Shown: one piece after another, positions 52,976 through 62,215 of the stretch
Layout: the number at the start of each line of letters is the position of its first letter
How positions within the stretch are numbered: the first letter of the stretch is position 1
Origin: Granulosicoccus antarcticus IMCC3135
GTDB taxonomy: Bacteria > Pseudomonadota > Gammaproteobacteria > Granulosicoccales > Granulosicoccaceae
Direction: 5' to 3'
NCBI RefSeq assembly: GCF_002215215.1
Contig: NZ_CP018632.1
Location: forward strand, 2,848,501 to 2,912,500
DNA: 64,000 bases
The notes under the pieces: model-generated
Seen by the model: the letters and a program-made list of their open reading frames with translations, nothing else
Told to the model about the DNA's origin: nothing
Database searches by the model: none
Position numbers and translations under genes: made by a program

Positions 52976-54388
52976 GTGAATAAATCGGTAAGCGATCGAA
53001 CGACGACCAATAAGGCCCTGCGCCTGAATCTGGATGAGAAGAAGTACGGCACGATTGCAGAGATCGGCGCAGGGCAGGAAGTGGCTCGGCATTTTTTTCT
53101 GGCAGGTGCCGCGGCCGGAACGATCGCCAAAACGATCTCAGCCTACGATATGCAGTTCTCGGATGCCATTTATGGCACTCAGGAAGGTGGGCGTTATGTC
53201 AGCCAGGCGCGCGTCAAGGCCATGCTGGACAAGGAGTTTGCTCTGGTAGTCTCGCGGGTGGGGACTTCGCGCTCGCGTTCCTCACGTTTTTTCTCCTACG
53301 CGACAACGGTATCGGCCAAAAGCTTTAACAGAGACAACGAGTGTCATGCCTGGTGTGGCATTCGCATACAGATGTATCCCGGTGCTGAACCTTCCGACAT
53401 TACCGTGCATGTGCGCATGCTGGAGAATACGGCCGAGCAGCAACAGGACACACTGGGTATTCTGGGTGTCAATCTGATCTATGCCTCGTTCTATTATTTC
53501 GAGGATCCGCGCAAGATCATAGACTCACTCACTGATGGCTTGAACCCGGAAAGTATCGAAGTGGATTCGATCGAATTTCTCGGTCCTTATTTCGAGGATC
53601 TGGATAACAGAGGCATGAACCTGCACTTGATCCGCAGCTGGAAAACGCGAGCCATCATGTTCAAACCGGACGGGCAGATTGCGGTGCCTGCCGAACTGCT
53701 CTACAAGAAAAACGTACTGACCACTCGTGGCTCATTCAAGCCGGTAACCCGACTGAATGTGGACATGATCGAACAGGGGTTCGAAGCGTTCAAGCAACAC
53801 GACGGTGTGGGTGAAGATAATTCCATCGTGCTGGCCGAAATATCACTCAACGATGCTTACGGCAAGGATTTGATGGTGCCGGAAGAGGATTTGCTGGCCA
53901 GAGTCAGTCTGCTTAACTCTTTGGGTTACAGCGTCATGGTCTCGGATTACACGCGATACTTTTCGTTAAGAGCCTACTTCCGCCAGTTCACCGCATTGCA
54001 GATCGGCATTGTGTTGGGAATGATCAACGTCAAGGAGATCTTTGACGAAAAGCGTTATGTCGGTGTCGAAGGTGGAATGCTGGAAGGCTTTGGCAAGTTG
54101 TTCCCTGATCACACACGTCTGTTCGTTTATCCAGAGTTGAGCAACTCGGGTGAGCTGGCGGATTTCACGACTATCGAAGTGGGCGCGACCATGCGCTATC
54201 TGTACAAGCATCTGCTCGAGAATCAGTTCATATTCGGCATCAATTGCAGTGATACGGATCTGTTGAAAATCTACTCGCGCGATATTCTTGCCAAAATCCC
54301 CGGCGGACGCGGAGACTGGGAAAATCTTGTGCCTGAAACTGCAGCGGCCCTGATCATGGAAAACCGATTATTCGGTTTTCGCGGCTGA
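52976..54388 (+). CDS. Conserved protein of unknown function, 470 residues
   Basis: A soluble protein, GTG start, 106 bases after caiD. Distinct blocks are LDEKKYGTIAEIGAGQEVARHFF, IAKTISAYDMQFSDAIYG and GILGVNLIYASFYYFEDPRKII, then LEGFGKLFPDHTRLFVYPEL near the C-terminus. There is no signal peptide or membrane segment. I recall relatives in databases under inconsistent names (TonB-dependent receptor, nicotinate-nucleotide adenylyltransferase), none convincing. Whether it belongs to the carnitine unit is unclear. A hairpin overlaps its stop. Confidence 0.75.
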   Translation: MNKSVSDRTTTNKALRLNLDEKKYGTIAEIGAGQEVARHFFLAGAAAGTIAKTISAYDMQFSDAIYGTQEGGRYVSQARVKAMLDKEFALVVSRVGTSRSRSSRFFSYATTVSAKSFNRDNECHAWCGIRIQMYPGAEPSDITVHVRMLENTAEQQQDTLGILGVNLIYASFYYFEDPRKIIDSLTDGLNPESIEVDSIEFLGPYFEDLDNRGMNLHLIRSWKTRAIMFKPDGQIAVPAELLYKKNVLTTRGSFKPVTRLNVDMIEQGFEAFKQHDGVGEDNSIVLAEISLNDAYGKDLMVPEEDLLARVSLLNSLGYSVMVSDYTRYFSLRAYFRQFTALQIGIVLGMINVKEIFDEKRYVGVEGGMLEGFGKLFPDHTRLFVYPELSNSGELADFTTIEVGATMRYLYKHLLENQFIFGINCSDTDLLKIYSRDILAKIPGGRGDWENLVPETAAALIMENRLFGFRG

Positions 54389-54408
54389 CGGGCTGACAGA
54401 GTCAGCCC
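54359..54408 (+). terminator. Hairpins at the end of the unknown gene
   Basis: GAAAACCGA (54359-54367) and TCGGTTTTC (54372-54380) form a 9-bp stem ending in TTTTC inside the last codons. A second stem, GGGCTGAC (54390-54397) with GTCAGCCC (54401-54408), follows the stop. Together they probably end transcription before the convergent acuI gene. Confidence 0.55.
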
Positions 54409-54435
54409 CCAGGGCCTTGGCTGCGGCAAATGTGA

Positions 54436-55428
54436 TCAGCTGTTCACATCGACCACGACACGGCCCTTGACCTGACCCTTCAGGATCTGTTCTCCCAGTG
54501 CTGGCAAGTCCGACAAGGTGGCAGGCTGAATCATGGCTTCAAGTTTATCCATGGGCAGATCTGTGGATAGACGTTTCCAGGCTTGCAGCCTGTTCTCATA
54601 CGGTTGCATGACCGAATCGATGCCCAGCAGGTTGACGCCACGCAGTAGAAAAGGGATGACGGTGGCAGGCAGGCTTGCTCCACCCGCCAGACCAACAGCG
54701 GCGGCGCTGGCACCATACTTCAACTGGCCCAGAATACGTGCGAGCATGGGGCCTCCCGCGACATCGATACAGCCAGCCCAGGCTTCAGCCTCGAGTGGAC
54801 GTTTGACGGTTTCCTGCAACTCCTCTCGCGCCACAACCGTGGCGGCACCCAGGTTCTTGAGATAGTCAGCGGACTCAGGTCGACCTGTGACTGCTGCCAC
54901 CTCATAACCCAGGGTGTGCAAAACGGCAGTCGCAATCGAACCGACGCCGCCAGCAGCGCCCGTGACCAGTACCGGTCCGGTGCCGGGTTTTAATCCATGC
55001 GTCTCCAGTGCCATGACAGCCAGCATGGCAGCAATGCCGGCCGTGCCAATGGCCATAGCCTGACGTGTGGTGAGTCCGTCGGGCAGGGGCACGAGCCAAT
55101 CAGCCTTTACCGATGCCTTCTGCGAATAACCGCCCCACCAGGCTTCACCAACGCGCCAGCCAGTGAGAACAACCTTGTCACCGGCCTTGTAACGTGGGTC
55201 TGTTGAGGTTTCGACAGTGCCAGCAAAGTCGATTCCCGGAACGTGAGGGTAATTTCGTACCAGGCCACCGCCCGGGCCGACACACAGACCGTCTTTGTAG
55301 TTGACCGTGGAATACTCCACGGCAACCGTCACATCACCCTCTGGCAATTGTGCATCTTCAAGCTGTTCGATGGCGGCTGATGTTTTGCCATCGTCGTCCC
55401 GAGTGACTAGTAATGCCTGAAAGCTCAT
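54436..55428 (-). CDS. acuI: Acrylyl-CoA reductase / YhdH-family MDR oxidoreductase
   Basis: 330 residues of the medium-chain reductase family without zinc ligands. Characteristic blocks are VEYSTVNYKDGLCV, HVPGIDFAGTV, GEAWWGGYSQKASVKADWLVPLP and GAAGGVGSIATAVL. They match AcuI/YhdH, which reduces acryloyl-CoA to propionyl-CoA with NADPH and detoxifies acrylate made from DMSP. ATG 55428 has AAGGGG upstream. Confidence 0.85.
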   Translation of the reverse strand: MSFQALLVTRDDDGKTSAAIEQLEDAQLPEGDVTVAVEYSTVNYKDGLCVGPGGGLVRNYPHVPGIDFAGTVETSTDPRYKAGDKVVLTGWRVGEAWWGGYSQKASVKADWLVPLPDGLTTRQAMAIGTAGIAAMLAVMALETHGLKPGTGPVLVTGAAGGVGSIATAVLHTLGYEVAAVTGRPESADYLKNLGAATVVAREELQETVKRPLEAEAWAGCIDVAGGPMLARILGQLKYGASAAAVGLAGGASLPATVIPFLLRGVNLLGIDSVMQPYENRLQAWKRLSTDLPMDKLEAMIQPATLSDLPALGEQILKGQVKGRVVVDVNS

Positions 55429-55539
55429 GTTTTTTCCCCTTGTTATTCGGCTCTGAAGAGGATGGTAAAACAAACCTTCAGACAAGTCGCGCTGTTAAAC
55501 TGATGATCCCCCTCTACGGCCCTCAGTGGTAGTCAAGCG

Positions 55540-56355
55540 ATGACAGATTCGCCCATCATCAATCTTTCAGGATACCGTTTCGTGCACCTGGACGACACGC
55601 AGGATATTCAGCAAAGGATGAAGCAGGCATTGAGCGATATCGGTGTGCAGGGTTCCATCATGCTGGCATCTGAAGGCATCAATGTGTCCATGGCGGGTAC
55701 CGAGGAGCAGATGATTGCGGCTCGCAACTGGTTCAATGAAGACAGCCGCTTTGCCGGTTTATGGTTAAAGCAAAGCCTGTCTCGTCTTGTTCCCTATCGC
55801 CGTTTGCGTGTGCGGGTTCGCACTGAAATCATTGCCTTCGATGGGCAGGATTCTGAGGCACTGCAGGCGCAACGGCCACAGGCTCCTTCTATCTCTCCGG
55901 ATACACTCAGCCAATGGCTGGATGAAGCCCGTGATATCACTTTGCTGGATACCAGAAACGATTACGAGATTGTTTCAGGAACGTTCCCGGCCTCTGTGCA
56001 TATGGATATCAAGCATTTTCGGAATTTCAAGGCAGCCGTGACAAAGGCGCTGGAGGCGGGCACACTGGATAAGGAAAAACCGATGGTGACCTATTGTACG
56101 GGGGGGATTCGTTGTGAAAAAGCCGCCCCGTGGTTGCTGGAAAACGGATTTCGCGAGGTCTACCAGATAGAGGGCGGTCTGTTGAATTATCTGGAAACTT
56201 GCGGTTCACGCCACTGGCAGGGTGACTGTTTTGTATTTGATGAACGCGTCGAACTGACCCCCGAGCTTGTGCCTACCGGTGCCGGCCTGTGTTATCACTG
56301 TCAGCTGGCAGTGCCTGCGGGTACACAGTGTCGATGTCAGTTGGGCACGCACTAG
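55540..56355 (+). CDS. trhO: tRNA uridine(34) hydroxylase TrhO (rhodanese-like)
   Basis: 271 residues. An N-terminal acylphosphatase-like part (GSIMLASEGINVSMAGTEEQ) is followed by a rhodanese domain with the active Cys in VTYCTGGIRCEKAAPW, and a terminal Cys cluster (CYHCQ...CRCQ). TrhO (YceA) catalyses oxygen-dependent 5-hydroxylation of wobble uridine. It is divergent from acuI. Confidence 0.9.
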   Translation: MTDSPIINLSGYRFVHLDDTQDIQQRMKQALSDIGVQGSIMLASEGINVSMAGTEEQMIAARNWFNEDSRFAGLWLKQSLSRLVPYRRLRVRVRTEIIAFDGQDSEALQAQRPQAPSISPDTLSQWLDEARDITLLDTRNDYEIVSGTFPASVHMDIKHFRNFKAAVTKALEAGTLDKEKPMVTYCTGGIRCEKAAPWLLENGFREVYQIEGGLLNYLETCGSRHWQGDCFVFDERVELTPELVPTGAGLCYHCQLAVPAGTQCRCQLGTH

Positions 56356-56373
56356 ACGGCTCTTATGGGGGGC

Positions 56374-57411
56374 TCAAGGCAGGCTGACAATACCCAGTTT
56401 TACCACTTCCTTCGGTTGGGCGGCTACGACTCGGTTGCGCCCTTTGTGCTTGGCCTCATACAGCCTGTCATCGCCACGTTTCGCCCATGCAGCCCAACTT
56501 TCGTCCTGGAGGTGTTCTGCCACGCCTGTGCTGATTGTCACTGCTGAGTTGATGCCGTAATCGTGTTCGCCAATCTGTCGCCGTATTCTTTCGGCTGTTT
56601 CAATGGCCGCACGTTCATTGGCATTGATGAGAATGACCGTGAACTCTTCACCGCCCATGCGAAAGACATTGTCCTCTTCACGCAGGGCGTTCTTTAGTAG
56701 CAGGCCGATCTGACTGAGAACATAATCGCCCACTGCATGACCGTGATGGTCATTCAATTTCTTGAAATTATCGACATCAATCGCCAACAGGCTGATTCGC
56801 TTGCCGTGTTGTTCGTGCTCATGGACAGCTTGTTCCATGCGTTTGGTGTAGGTCAGTCGATTCAGCAGCCCGGTCAGTGGGTCCAGCGTCAATTGCATTT
56901 CCAGCATGCGGCGTTGATCGTCAATCACCCAGACCAGTATGGCTGCAAAGATACTGGTGGCTACCAACGTGGTGGTCACACGAAAAGCGTAGGTGGGGTC
57001 AAGTGTTAGCCAGACCATGGGCAATGCCAACAGCAAGATGACGGCATTGGCGAACCAGGCCCTGCGCTCGGATAACATGCAGTATGCCGCCAGCACAATG
57101 GGGTAGCACCACAGGCTGGCAATGAGGCCGTCCATCTGGAAAATACTCGTCATGAAAACCATGCCGGCGGGTATCAGGCCATATTGCGTCAGTCTCTGAT
57201 GACAGCGACCCTGCAGGACAATCCAGGCGTTGGCGCTGAGAATGAAGACGACGCAAAATGCACCAATCCCAATTGCCAGCTCACCTTTCAGCAGATCAAG
57301 AAGAACGGCAGGCAGTAACAGCAATACCGCTGTTATTGCGACTCCTAACGTTGCCTTGGATCGGAAATCCGACCCGGTTTCCTCTGTGTCATGACTGAAT
57401 ATTCGCGGCAT
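56374..57411 (-). CDS. Membrane-bound diguanylate cyclase
   Basis: 345 residues. About six hydrophobic helices in residues 20-170 form a membrane sensor, followed by a GGDEF domain (LDPLTGLLNRLTY start, A-site FRMGGEEFTVIL). The GGEEF variant is catalytically competent, so it should make cyclic di-GMP. No inhibitory RxxD site is evident. The inducing signal is unknown. Confidence 0.9.
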   Translation of the reverse strand: MPRIFSHDTEETGSDFRSKATLGVAITAVLLLLPAVLLDLLKGELAIGIGAFCVVFILSANAWIVLQGRCHQRLTQYGLIPAGMVFMTSIFQMDGLIASLWCYPIVLAAYCMLSERRAWFANAVILLLALPMVWLTLDPTYAFRVTTTLVATSIFAAILVWVIDDQRRMLEMQLTLDPLTGLLNRLTYTKRMEQAVHEHEQHGKRISLLAIDVDNFKKLNDHHGHAVGDYVLSQIGLLLKNALREEDNVFRMGGEEFTVILINANERAAIETAERIRRQIGEHDYGINSAVTISTGVAEHLQDESWAAWAKRGDDRLYEAKHKGRNRVVAAQPKEVVKLGIVSLP

Positions 57412-57729
57412 TGCCCACCTTTTCCCTGTAACTTACTGCGCCCTCTCTCGTGTCCTGATCCTGGACAACGGGCTCACTGCTTTGGGTAGTAAAGCAGTAA
57501 AAAGGAGCTAGCAGACGTTATTTGGATTAAATCATGAGTAGTTGGTAATGTTTTCCTACACTGTAAAACTAACGGATAGCCACGTATCCTGATCAAAAGT
57601 ATGGTTTTGTAAAAAAGTGTTCGAATTTATGGCGTCAGGCACGGTTTGTACCGTCGCCGTCACAGTGATGTATTACTCTGAAATCCTGGATATGGAATCT
57701 ATCCAGACGTTAGAAATCAATTAATTTCC
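57412..57729. other. Intergenic region upstream of amylosucrase
   Basis: About 320 bases with no gene. It contains a stem CTGGATA (57686-57692) / TATCCAG (57700-57706) with a 7-base loop close to the coding start, and a weaker GGCACGGT/ACCGTCGCC stem near 57640-57660. No known riboswitch core was recognised. Confidence 0.4.
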
Positions 57730-59775
57730 GTGCTGAAAGAGGTAGCGAGCTTGATTCAAGAAAACGCGTCAGTGAGTGAAACATCAGCCGAAGAGGCTGT
57801 GCAGGTATCGGCGTTCCGGCATCGGCACGCCCACCTGATGACCGCCGGTGCGTTGGCATGTCTGGAGAGAGCCAGTAAAGCACTTGATGAGGCTTTGTCA
57901 GATCTGGTAGCGCGTGACCAGCAACTTTTCCGATTGCGTCTGGCGCGCTGGTTTCAGAACCTGTATGACGGACTTTTGCCGGTTTATGGTCAGCGTGAAG
58001 ATTTTGACGACTTCATGCAACGGCTGGTGCTGCTGATGGCACATTACTACGTAATGCGACCTGAAGAGCTCAAGGTCCTTGATGTCGAGCGTGATCTGGA
58101 GCCTGACTGGTTTCAACACGAGAGCATGCTGGGGTACGTTTTCTATGTAGAGCAATTTTCCGGTCGCCTGGACAAGGTTCACGATCATCTCGACTATCTG
58201 GAAGAGATGGGAGTCAGCTACGTACACCTCATGAAGGTCATGCAGTCACGTGAGGGCGAGAATGATGGTGGTTATGCTGTCACCGATTATCGAAAGGTTG
58301 ATGCCGCATTGGGAAGCAATGAGGATCTTGAAGCCTTGTGCACCAAATTCCGTGCTCGTGGCATGTCGGTGTGCATTGACCTGGTGTTGAATCATTGTGC
58401 ACAGGAACATCCCTGGGCAAAGGCGGCCCAGGCAGGTGACGAACGTTATCAGCAATACTTCTATATGTTCGAAGACCGTGTCTTGCCCGATGCATTCGAG
58501 CGCACGTTGCCCGAGGTTTTCCCCGAATTTGCCCCGGGCAATTTTACTCTGGATAAACAAAGCGGCAAATGGGTATGGACGACCTTCAATCATTTTCAGT
58601 GGGATTTGAACTGGTCGAATCCGGAAGTCTTTCTCGAAATTGTCGATGTCATGTTCGAGCTTGCCAATCTGGGCGTCGAAGTCTTCCGCCTTGATGCGGT
58701 TGCATTCATGTGGAAGCGCATGGGGACCGATTCTCAGAATCAGGAAGAGGTCTTCGATCTGATGCAGGCTCTTCGAACCTGCTCGCGCATCGCCTCGCCA
58801 GCTGTTGCACACAAAGCGGAGGCCATCGTTGCCCCTGATGACCTTATTCGCTATTTCGGTGTTGGGCGTCATCATGGCAAAGTGTCAAATTTCGCCTATC
58901 ACAATTCTTTGATGGTGCAGTTCTGGAGCTCGTTAGCCAGTCGGGATACGAAACTGATGACACAGGCCTTGAGCGAGTTCCCCAGAACGCCCAGTTCCAT
59001 TGCCTGGGGCACTTATATACGCTGCCATGATGATATCGGCTGGGCCATCGCCGATGATGATGCGGATGCGGTGGGACTCAATGGCGCCGCGCATCGTCAG
59101 TTTCTATCCAGTTTCTACTCTGGAGAGTTCCAGGGCAGCTTTGCCCGTGGGGGTGTTTTCCAGTTCAACAGGCAGAACGGAGATCGGCGAATCAATGGAA
59201 CCCTGGCGAGCCTGTCCGGCTTGGAGCAAGCCGTCGAATGGGGCAATGATCAACTGATCGATCTGGCTATCGAACGTATTCTGCTGGGCCATGCACTCAT
59301 ATGCGGCTTTGGTGGTATTCCCTTGATTTACATGGGGGACGAGCTTGGCTTGCTGAATGATTACAGCTACTCGGACAATCCCGAGCACGCAGCCGATAGC
59401 CGCTGGCTGCATCGTCCCGTGATGGACTGGGACAAGGTGGCGAACCGGCATGACACCGAATCGATTGAAGGCAGGCTCTACACCGGATTTTCCCGCATTG
59501 TGGCGACCCGTCGCAAGACGGCTCAGTTGAATGCCAGATATGACACCGATATTCTGGATGTCGGTCACCCGCATCTGTTCACTATCGCCAATCGGCACCC
59601 TCAGGGAACACTGGCTTGCGTCTATAACTTCAGTGACAGTACGCAACATCTTAATGTTCAGCCACTCTATGAAAGCGGTATCGTTGAGCTGTACGATAAA
59701 CTGACGGGGCGGGAGATCAGTGTCAGTAATGATGTTATTGAGCTGGCTCCCTATGCGCGGTTATGGTTGATATGA
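57730..59775 (+). CDS. Amylosucrase (GH13)
   Basis: 681 residues. Similarity to Neisseria amylosucrase extends over most of the protein: DGGYAVTDYRKVDAALG, VWTTFNHFQWDLNWSNP, nucleophile Asp322 in VFRLDAVAFMWKRMGT, acid/base Glu364 in HKAEAIVAPDD, IRCHDDIGW, and FSGEFQGSFARG-like and ICGFGGIPLIYMGDELG blocks. It would transfer glucose from sucrose to make alpha-1,4-glucan. The GTG at 57730 has no ribosome site; a TTG at 57751 has AGAGG nine bases upstream and may be the real start. No sucrose uptake gene is adjacent. Confidence 0.88.
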   Translation: MLKEVASLIQENASVSETSAEEAVQVSAFRHRHAHLMTAGALACLERASKALDEALSDLVARDQQLFRLRLARWFQNLYDGLLPVYGQREDFDDFMQRLVLLMAHYYVMRPEELKVLDVERDLEPDWFQHESMLGYVFYVEQFSGRLDKVHDHLDYLEEMGVSYVHLMKVMQSREGENDGGYAVTDYRKVDAALGSNEDLEALCTKFRARGMSVCIDLVLNHCAQEHPWAKAAQAGDERYQQYFYMFEDRVLPDAFERTLPEVFPEFAPGNFTLDKQSGKWVWTTFNHFQWDLNWSNPEVFLEIVDVMFELANLGVEVFRLDAVAFMWKRMGTDSQNQEEVFDLMQALRTCSRIASPAVAHKAEAIVAPDDLIRYFGVGRHHGKVSNFAYHNSLMVQFWSSLASRDTKLMTQALSEFPRTPSSIAWGTYIRCHDDIGWAIADDDADAVGLNGAAHRQFLSSFYSGEFQGSFARGGVFQFNRQNGDRRINGTLASLSGLEQAVEWGNDQLIDLAIERILLGHALICGFGGIPLIYMGDELGLLNDYSYSDNPEHAADSRWLHRPVMDWDKVANRHDTESIEGRLYTGFSRIVATRRKTAQLNARYDTDILDVGHPHLFTIANRHPQGTLACVYNFSDSTQHLNVQPLYESGIVELYDKLTGREISVSNDVIELAPYARLWLI

Positions 59776-59797
59776 ATTTACGCTCAGGGAAGCAGAC

Positions 59798-60325
59798 ATG
59801 AACAACAAGACAATACTCATTACCGTTGCCGGCCCTGATCGACCGGGCATGGTCAGCGCGCTTGCTGAAGTCGTTGCGGGTCACGACGGTAATTGGCTGG
59901 AGAGCCGAATGGCCAACCTGGGAGGCCAGTTTGCCGGAATACTGCGTGTCGAGGTGAATGAAGCTCGCCAGGAGGCACTGCTGACAGCCGTGCAATCTCT
60001 GGACTCCGCCTCATTACACGTCACACTACTGCCTGTTGAAGATGCGGTTGCGCCGACAACAGGCCGTGATGTCGAGCTGGAGCTACTTGGTCAGGATCAG
60101 CCGGGCATCGTGCGCGACATCAGTCGTGTTCTATCTGATGTGGGTGTCAGCGTGCAGGCCTTCGATACCTTTCTTGAAGAGGCATCCATGGCAGGTGGCA
60201 TGCTTTTTCATGCTCATGCCCAACTGAGTGTGCCAACCAGTCTGAGCACCGAGGAATTGCATGAACGTCTGCAGGAGCTGTCTGACAGTCTGATGATCGA
60301 TATCAACCTGGCAGATCTGGAGTAG
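59798..60325 (+). CDS. GcvR-like double-ACT-domain protein
   Basis: 175 residues with two ACT domains: ILITVAGPDRPGMVSALAEVV (1-85) and ELELLGQDQPGIVRDISRVLSDVGV (88-170). This matches GcvR, the negative regulator that antagonises GcvA control of the glycine cleavage operon. No gcv genes are nearby, so the target is inferred from family. It follows amylosucrase by 22 bases. Confidence 0.8.
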   Translation: MNNKTILITVAGPDRPGMVSALAEVVAGHDGNWLESRMANLGGQFAGILRVEVNEARQEALLTAVQSLDSASLHVTLLPVEDAVAPTTGRDVELELLGQDQPGIVRDISRVLSDVGVSVQAFDTFLEEASMAGGMLFHAHAQLSVPTSLSTEELHERLQELSDSLMIDINLADLE

Positions 60326-60349
60326 CGGAAGCGGTACGACGCCGCTACT
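60321..60349 (+). terminator. Terminator-like hairpin at the GcvR-like stop
   Basis: AGTAGCGG (60321-60328) pairs with CCGCTACT (60342-60349), 8 bp with a 13-base loop, then GTTTAG. It overlaps the stop codon. Confidence 0.45.
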
Positions 60350-60454
60350 GTTTAGGTAGCGGATGTCTCTAGGGGGAATGGCTGCGTATCAAGGGATGGA
60401 GGTTGCAGTCCACGGCCACCACTGTGGCAAAGAAGTTTATGAAGATTTGATCAG

Positions 60455-60602
60455 TTAGTTGGAGCTATCGCATGCCGCAAGAATTTGCGCGTCGAACAAT
60501 CCAGCATTTTTCAAGGCTAGGAACTGTTCTGTAGTGCATGACGTGAGCGGTTTTACGACTTCTGGCTTAAGAGTTCGGTCGTCTTCAACAATTGCAGGTG
60601 TG
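60455..60602 (-). pseudogene. Displaced 3' end of the IS66-interrupted lipoprotein gene
   Basis: Read on the minus strand, the 148 bases left of the insertion element keep the frame of the interrupted gene across the 9-bp target duplication and encode 45 more residues (IVEDDRTLKPEVVK and so on, ending AACDSSN) before TAA. The segment TTEQFLALKNAGLFDAQIL resembles a short SHOCT-like tail. It is now cut off from its gene. Confidence 0.8.
60594..60602. repeat. Target-site duplication, left copy
   Basis: GCAGGTGTG directly abuts the left inverted repeat and recurs at 62216-62224 directly beyond the right one. IS66-family elements usually duplicate 8 bp, so one base may be chance. Confidence 0.85.
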
Positions 60603-62215
60603 GTAACCGTTCACGGTCCTGCATGCGGGGTGTAGGAACCGCAACTGATTCTTTCAGCTAGTCGCTAACCGAGGCGCATCAAACGGGAAGCGCACTTTCA
60701 CCTCGCCCTCAATCATCGACTGGTGACACGCGATGCGGATAAACTGATAGCTTGAGATCCCTATCCGTTGTGCAGTGCCCACGATGCTCAGTATCAAAGG
60801 ACGAAACTGATCGCCTTGATACGATTGAGTGGCAAAACTCAACTTGCGCCAGATCACATAGGGCCGAAGCGCACGCTCAGCGCTATTGTTGTCTAGCGGG
60901 ATTCTGTGATCTTTGAGAAAGGTCCAACACATCGATTCTCGCTTGAGAAGATGTTGGCATTGACGTTTGGTTCGCCCATCGATTCGTAGCCGGGCACCTC
61001 GCTCCAGCGTCTGGTGAAAGCTGCGGCGTAGTCGCTGCATTCGCCGGTAATAAACGGCCTCGTCGATGAGTTGATCTTGCCATCGATGTCGGGTGCGGAT
61101 AACCGCGTGGGCAAGTAATAAAAGTCGGCGTCCGATCTTGCCGCCATTGCTTACCCGTCCAGCAATATCGATGAATTTTCGAATCAGGTGCGGCCAACAC
61201 AGTTGACGACGATTTTCCGGTACACGGTTATAACCCACGTAGTCATCAGTGACCAAATACCCTGTGAATTCGCCTAACAGCCTATCGGCAGCCTCTTTGC
61301 CGCGCGAGGCCTGTGTCAGGAAATAGCAAGCTTGGACACACACTAACGACCACAGCCAACGGCACTCATTGCCGCGAAAATGCCGTGTTTCATCGGCATG
61401 CGCCACGGGTTGTTGGCGAACAAAATCGCCAATCTGTCGGTACGGGTCGCCTAATGCGCTCGTCGCTTTTGCCTGAGCCTGAGAGATGGCACCGAGACTG
61501 AAATGCAACTGCCAGTGCTCAACCAGATAATCCTGAATATTACGAATCGACAAATGATAACGCCCGGACAGATGAGCGATAAGTGCCACCAGATTGGGGC
61601 CCATCTGCCCCGAAGGCACGCTATCGGGAGTCTGGGCGCAATGATGTTTGCCACACCCGTTGCACTGCCCACCGAACAGCTGATGCTCAATCACTGAAAA
61701 ACGCACCACCGGGATATCAAACACCTGGTGACGACAGCGTGGCTCGGGATCAACAAAAATAGAGCCACCACAGCCACAGGCCGCGGTCGGAAAATAGCGC
61801 TGAATCTGATCGACATCACTTTCGGGTACCAGCGGGCGTTCGTGCTTTTCATGACCCGGCTGCGCACCCTTTCGTTTTGTAGATTTGGGTTTCTTTTTTC
61901 GGTTGGCTCGTTGCGAGGTGGAGTCTGAAGAGGGTGGACGGGAGGAGTTACGCGAGCTTTTGCCCATGCGTTCGTTCAGCTCTCGAACCTGTTCAACAAG
62001 CTCCTCATTCTGCGCTTTAAGATCTGAGGTTATCGATTCTAACTGACCAACCACATCCCACAATTGCTCGATCTGAGTGCGAGCCTCATCAAGCGTTTGG
62101 GGTGGATTTGATAGATGAGGATCGGGCACGATGATGGCTAATAAACTCGCGGGGCCTTTTCTTCAGAATAGCCTACATAGTCAGAAAACGCTATTGCAAC
62201 GCCGTGAACGCTTAC
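60603..62215 (-). mobile_element. Intact IS66-family insertion sequence (1613 bp)
   Basis: Terminal inverted repeats GTAACCGTTCACGG (60603-60616) and, on the other strand, GTAAGCGTTCACGG (62202-62215) match at 13 of 14 positions. GTAAGCG-type ends are typical of IS66. Only one gene (tnpC-type) is present, as in the ISBst12 subgroup that lacks tnpA and tnpB. With matching flanking duplications the element appears complete and recently inserted. Confidence 0.9.
60654..62129 (-). CDS. IS66-family transposase (TnpC-type)
   Basis: 491 residues. A coiled-coil start (LESITSDLKAQNEELVEQVRELNERMG) and a Lys-rich linker are followed by a zinc-binding region (CGCGG...CNGCGKHHC) and the DDE domain: HADETRHFRGNE, LVTDDYVGYNR and IPLDNNSAERALRPYVIWRK hold the likely D, D and E. 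The length is normal and no frameshift is seen, so it should be active. Confidence 0.93.
   Translation of the reverse strand: MPDPHLSNPPQTLDEARTQIEQLWDVVGQLESITSDLKAQNEELVEQVRELNERMGKSSRNSSRPPSSDSTSQRANRKKKPKSTKRKGAQPGHEKHERPLVPESDVDQIQRYFPTAACGCGGSIFVDPEPRCRHQVFDIPVVRFSVIEHQLFGGQCNGCGKHHCAQTPDSVPSGQMGPNLVALIAHLSGRYHLSIRNIQDYLVEHWQLHFSLGAISQAQAKATSALGDPYRQIGDFVRQQPVAHADETRHFRGNECRWLWSLVCVQACYFLTQASRGKEAADRLLGEFTGYLVTDDYVGYNRVPENRRQLCWPHLIRKFIDIAGRVSNGGKIGRRLLLLAHAVIRTRHRWQDQLIDEAVYYRRMQRLRRSFHQTLERGARLRIDGRTKRQCQHLLKRESMCWTFLKDHRIPLDNNSAERALRPYVIWRKLSFATQSYQGDQFRPLILSIVGTAQRIGISSYQFIRIACHQSMIEGEVKVRFPFDAPRLATS

Noticed and set aside
57630-57710. Possible riboswitch in the amylosucrase leader
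   Set aside because: Two short stems exist, but no cyclic di-GMP, TPP, glycine or other known core could be matched.
60378-60458. 26-codon frame after the GcvR-like gene
   Set aside because: Too short, with no recognisable motif and ambiguous ribosome-site spacing.
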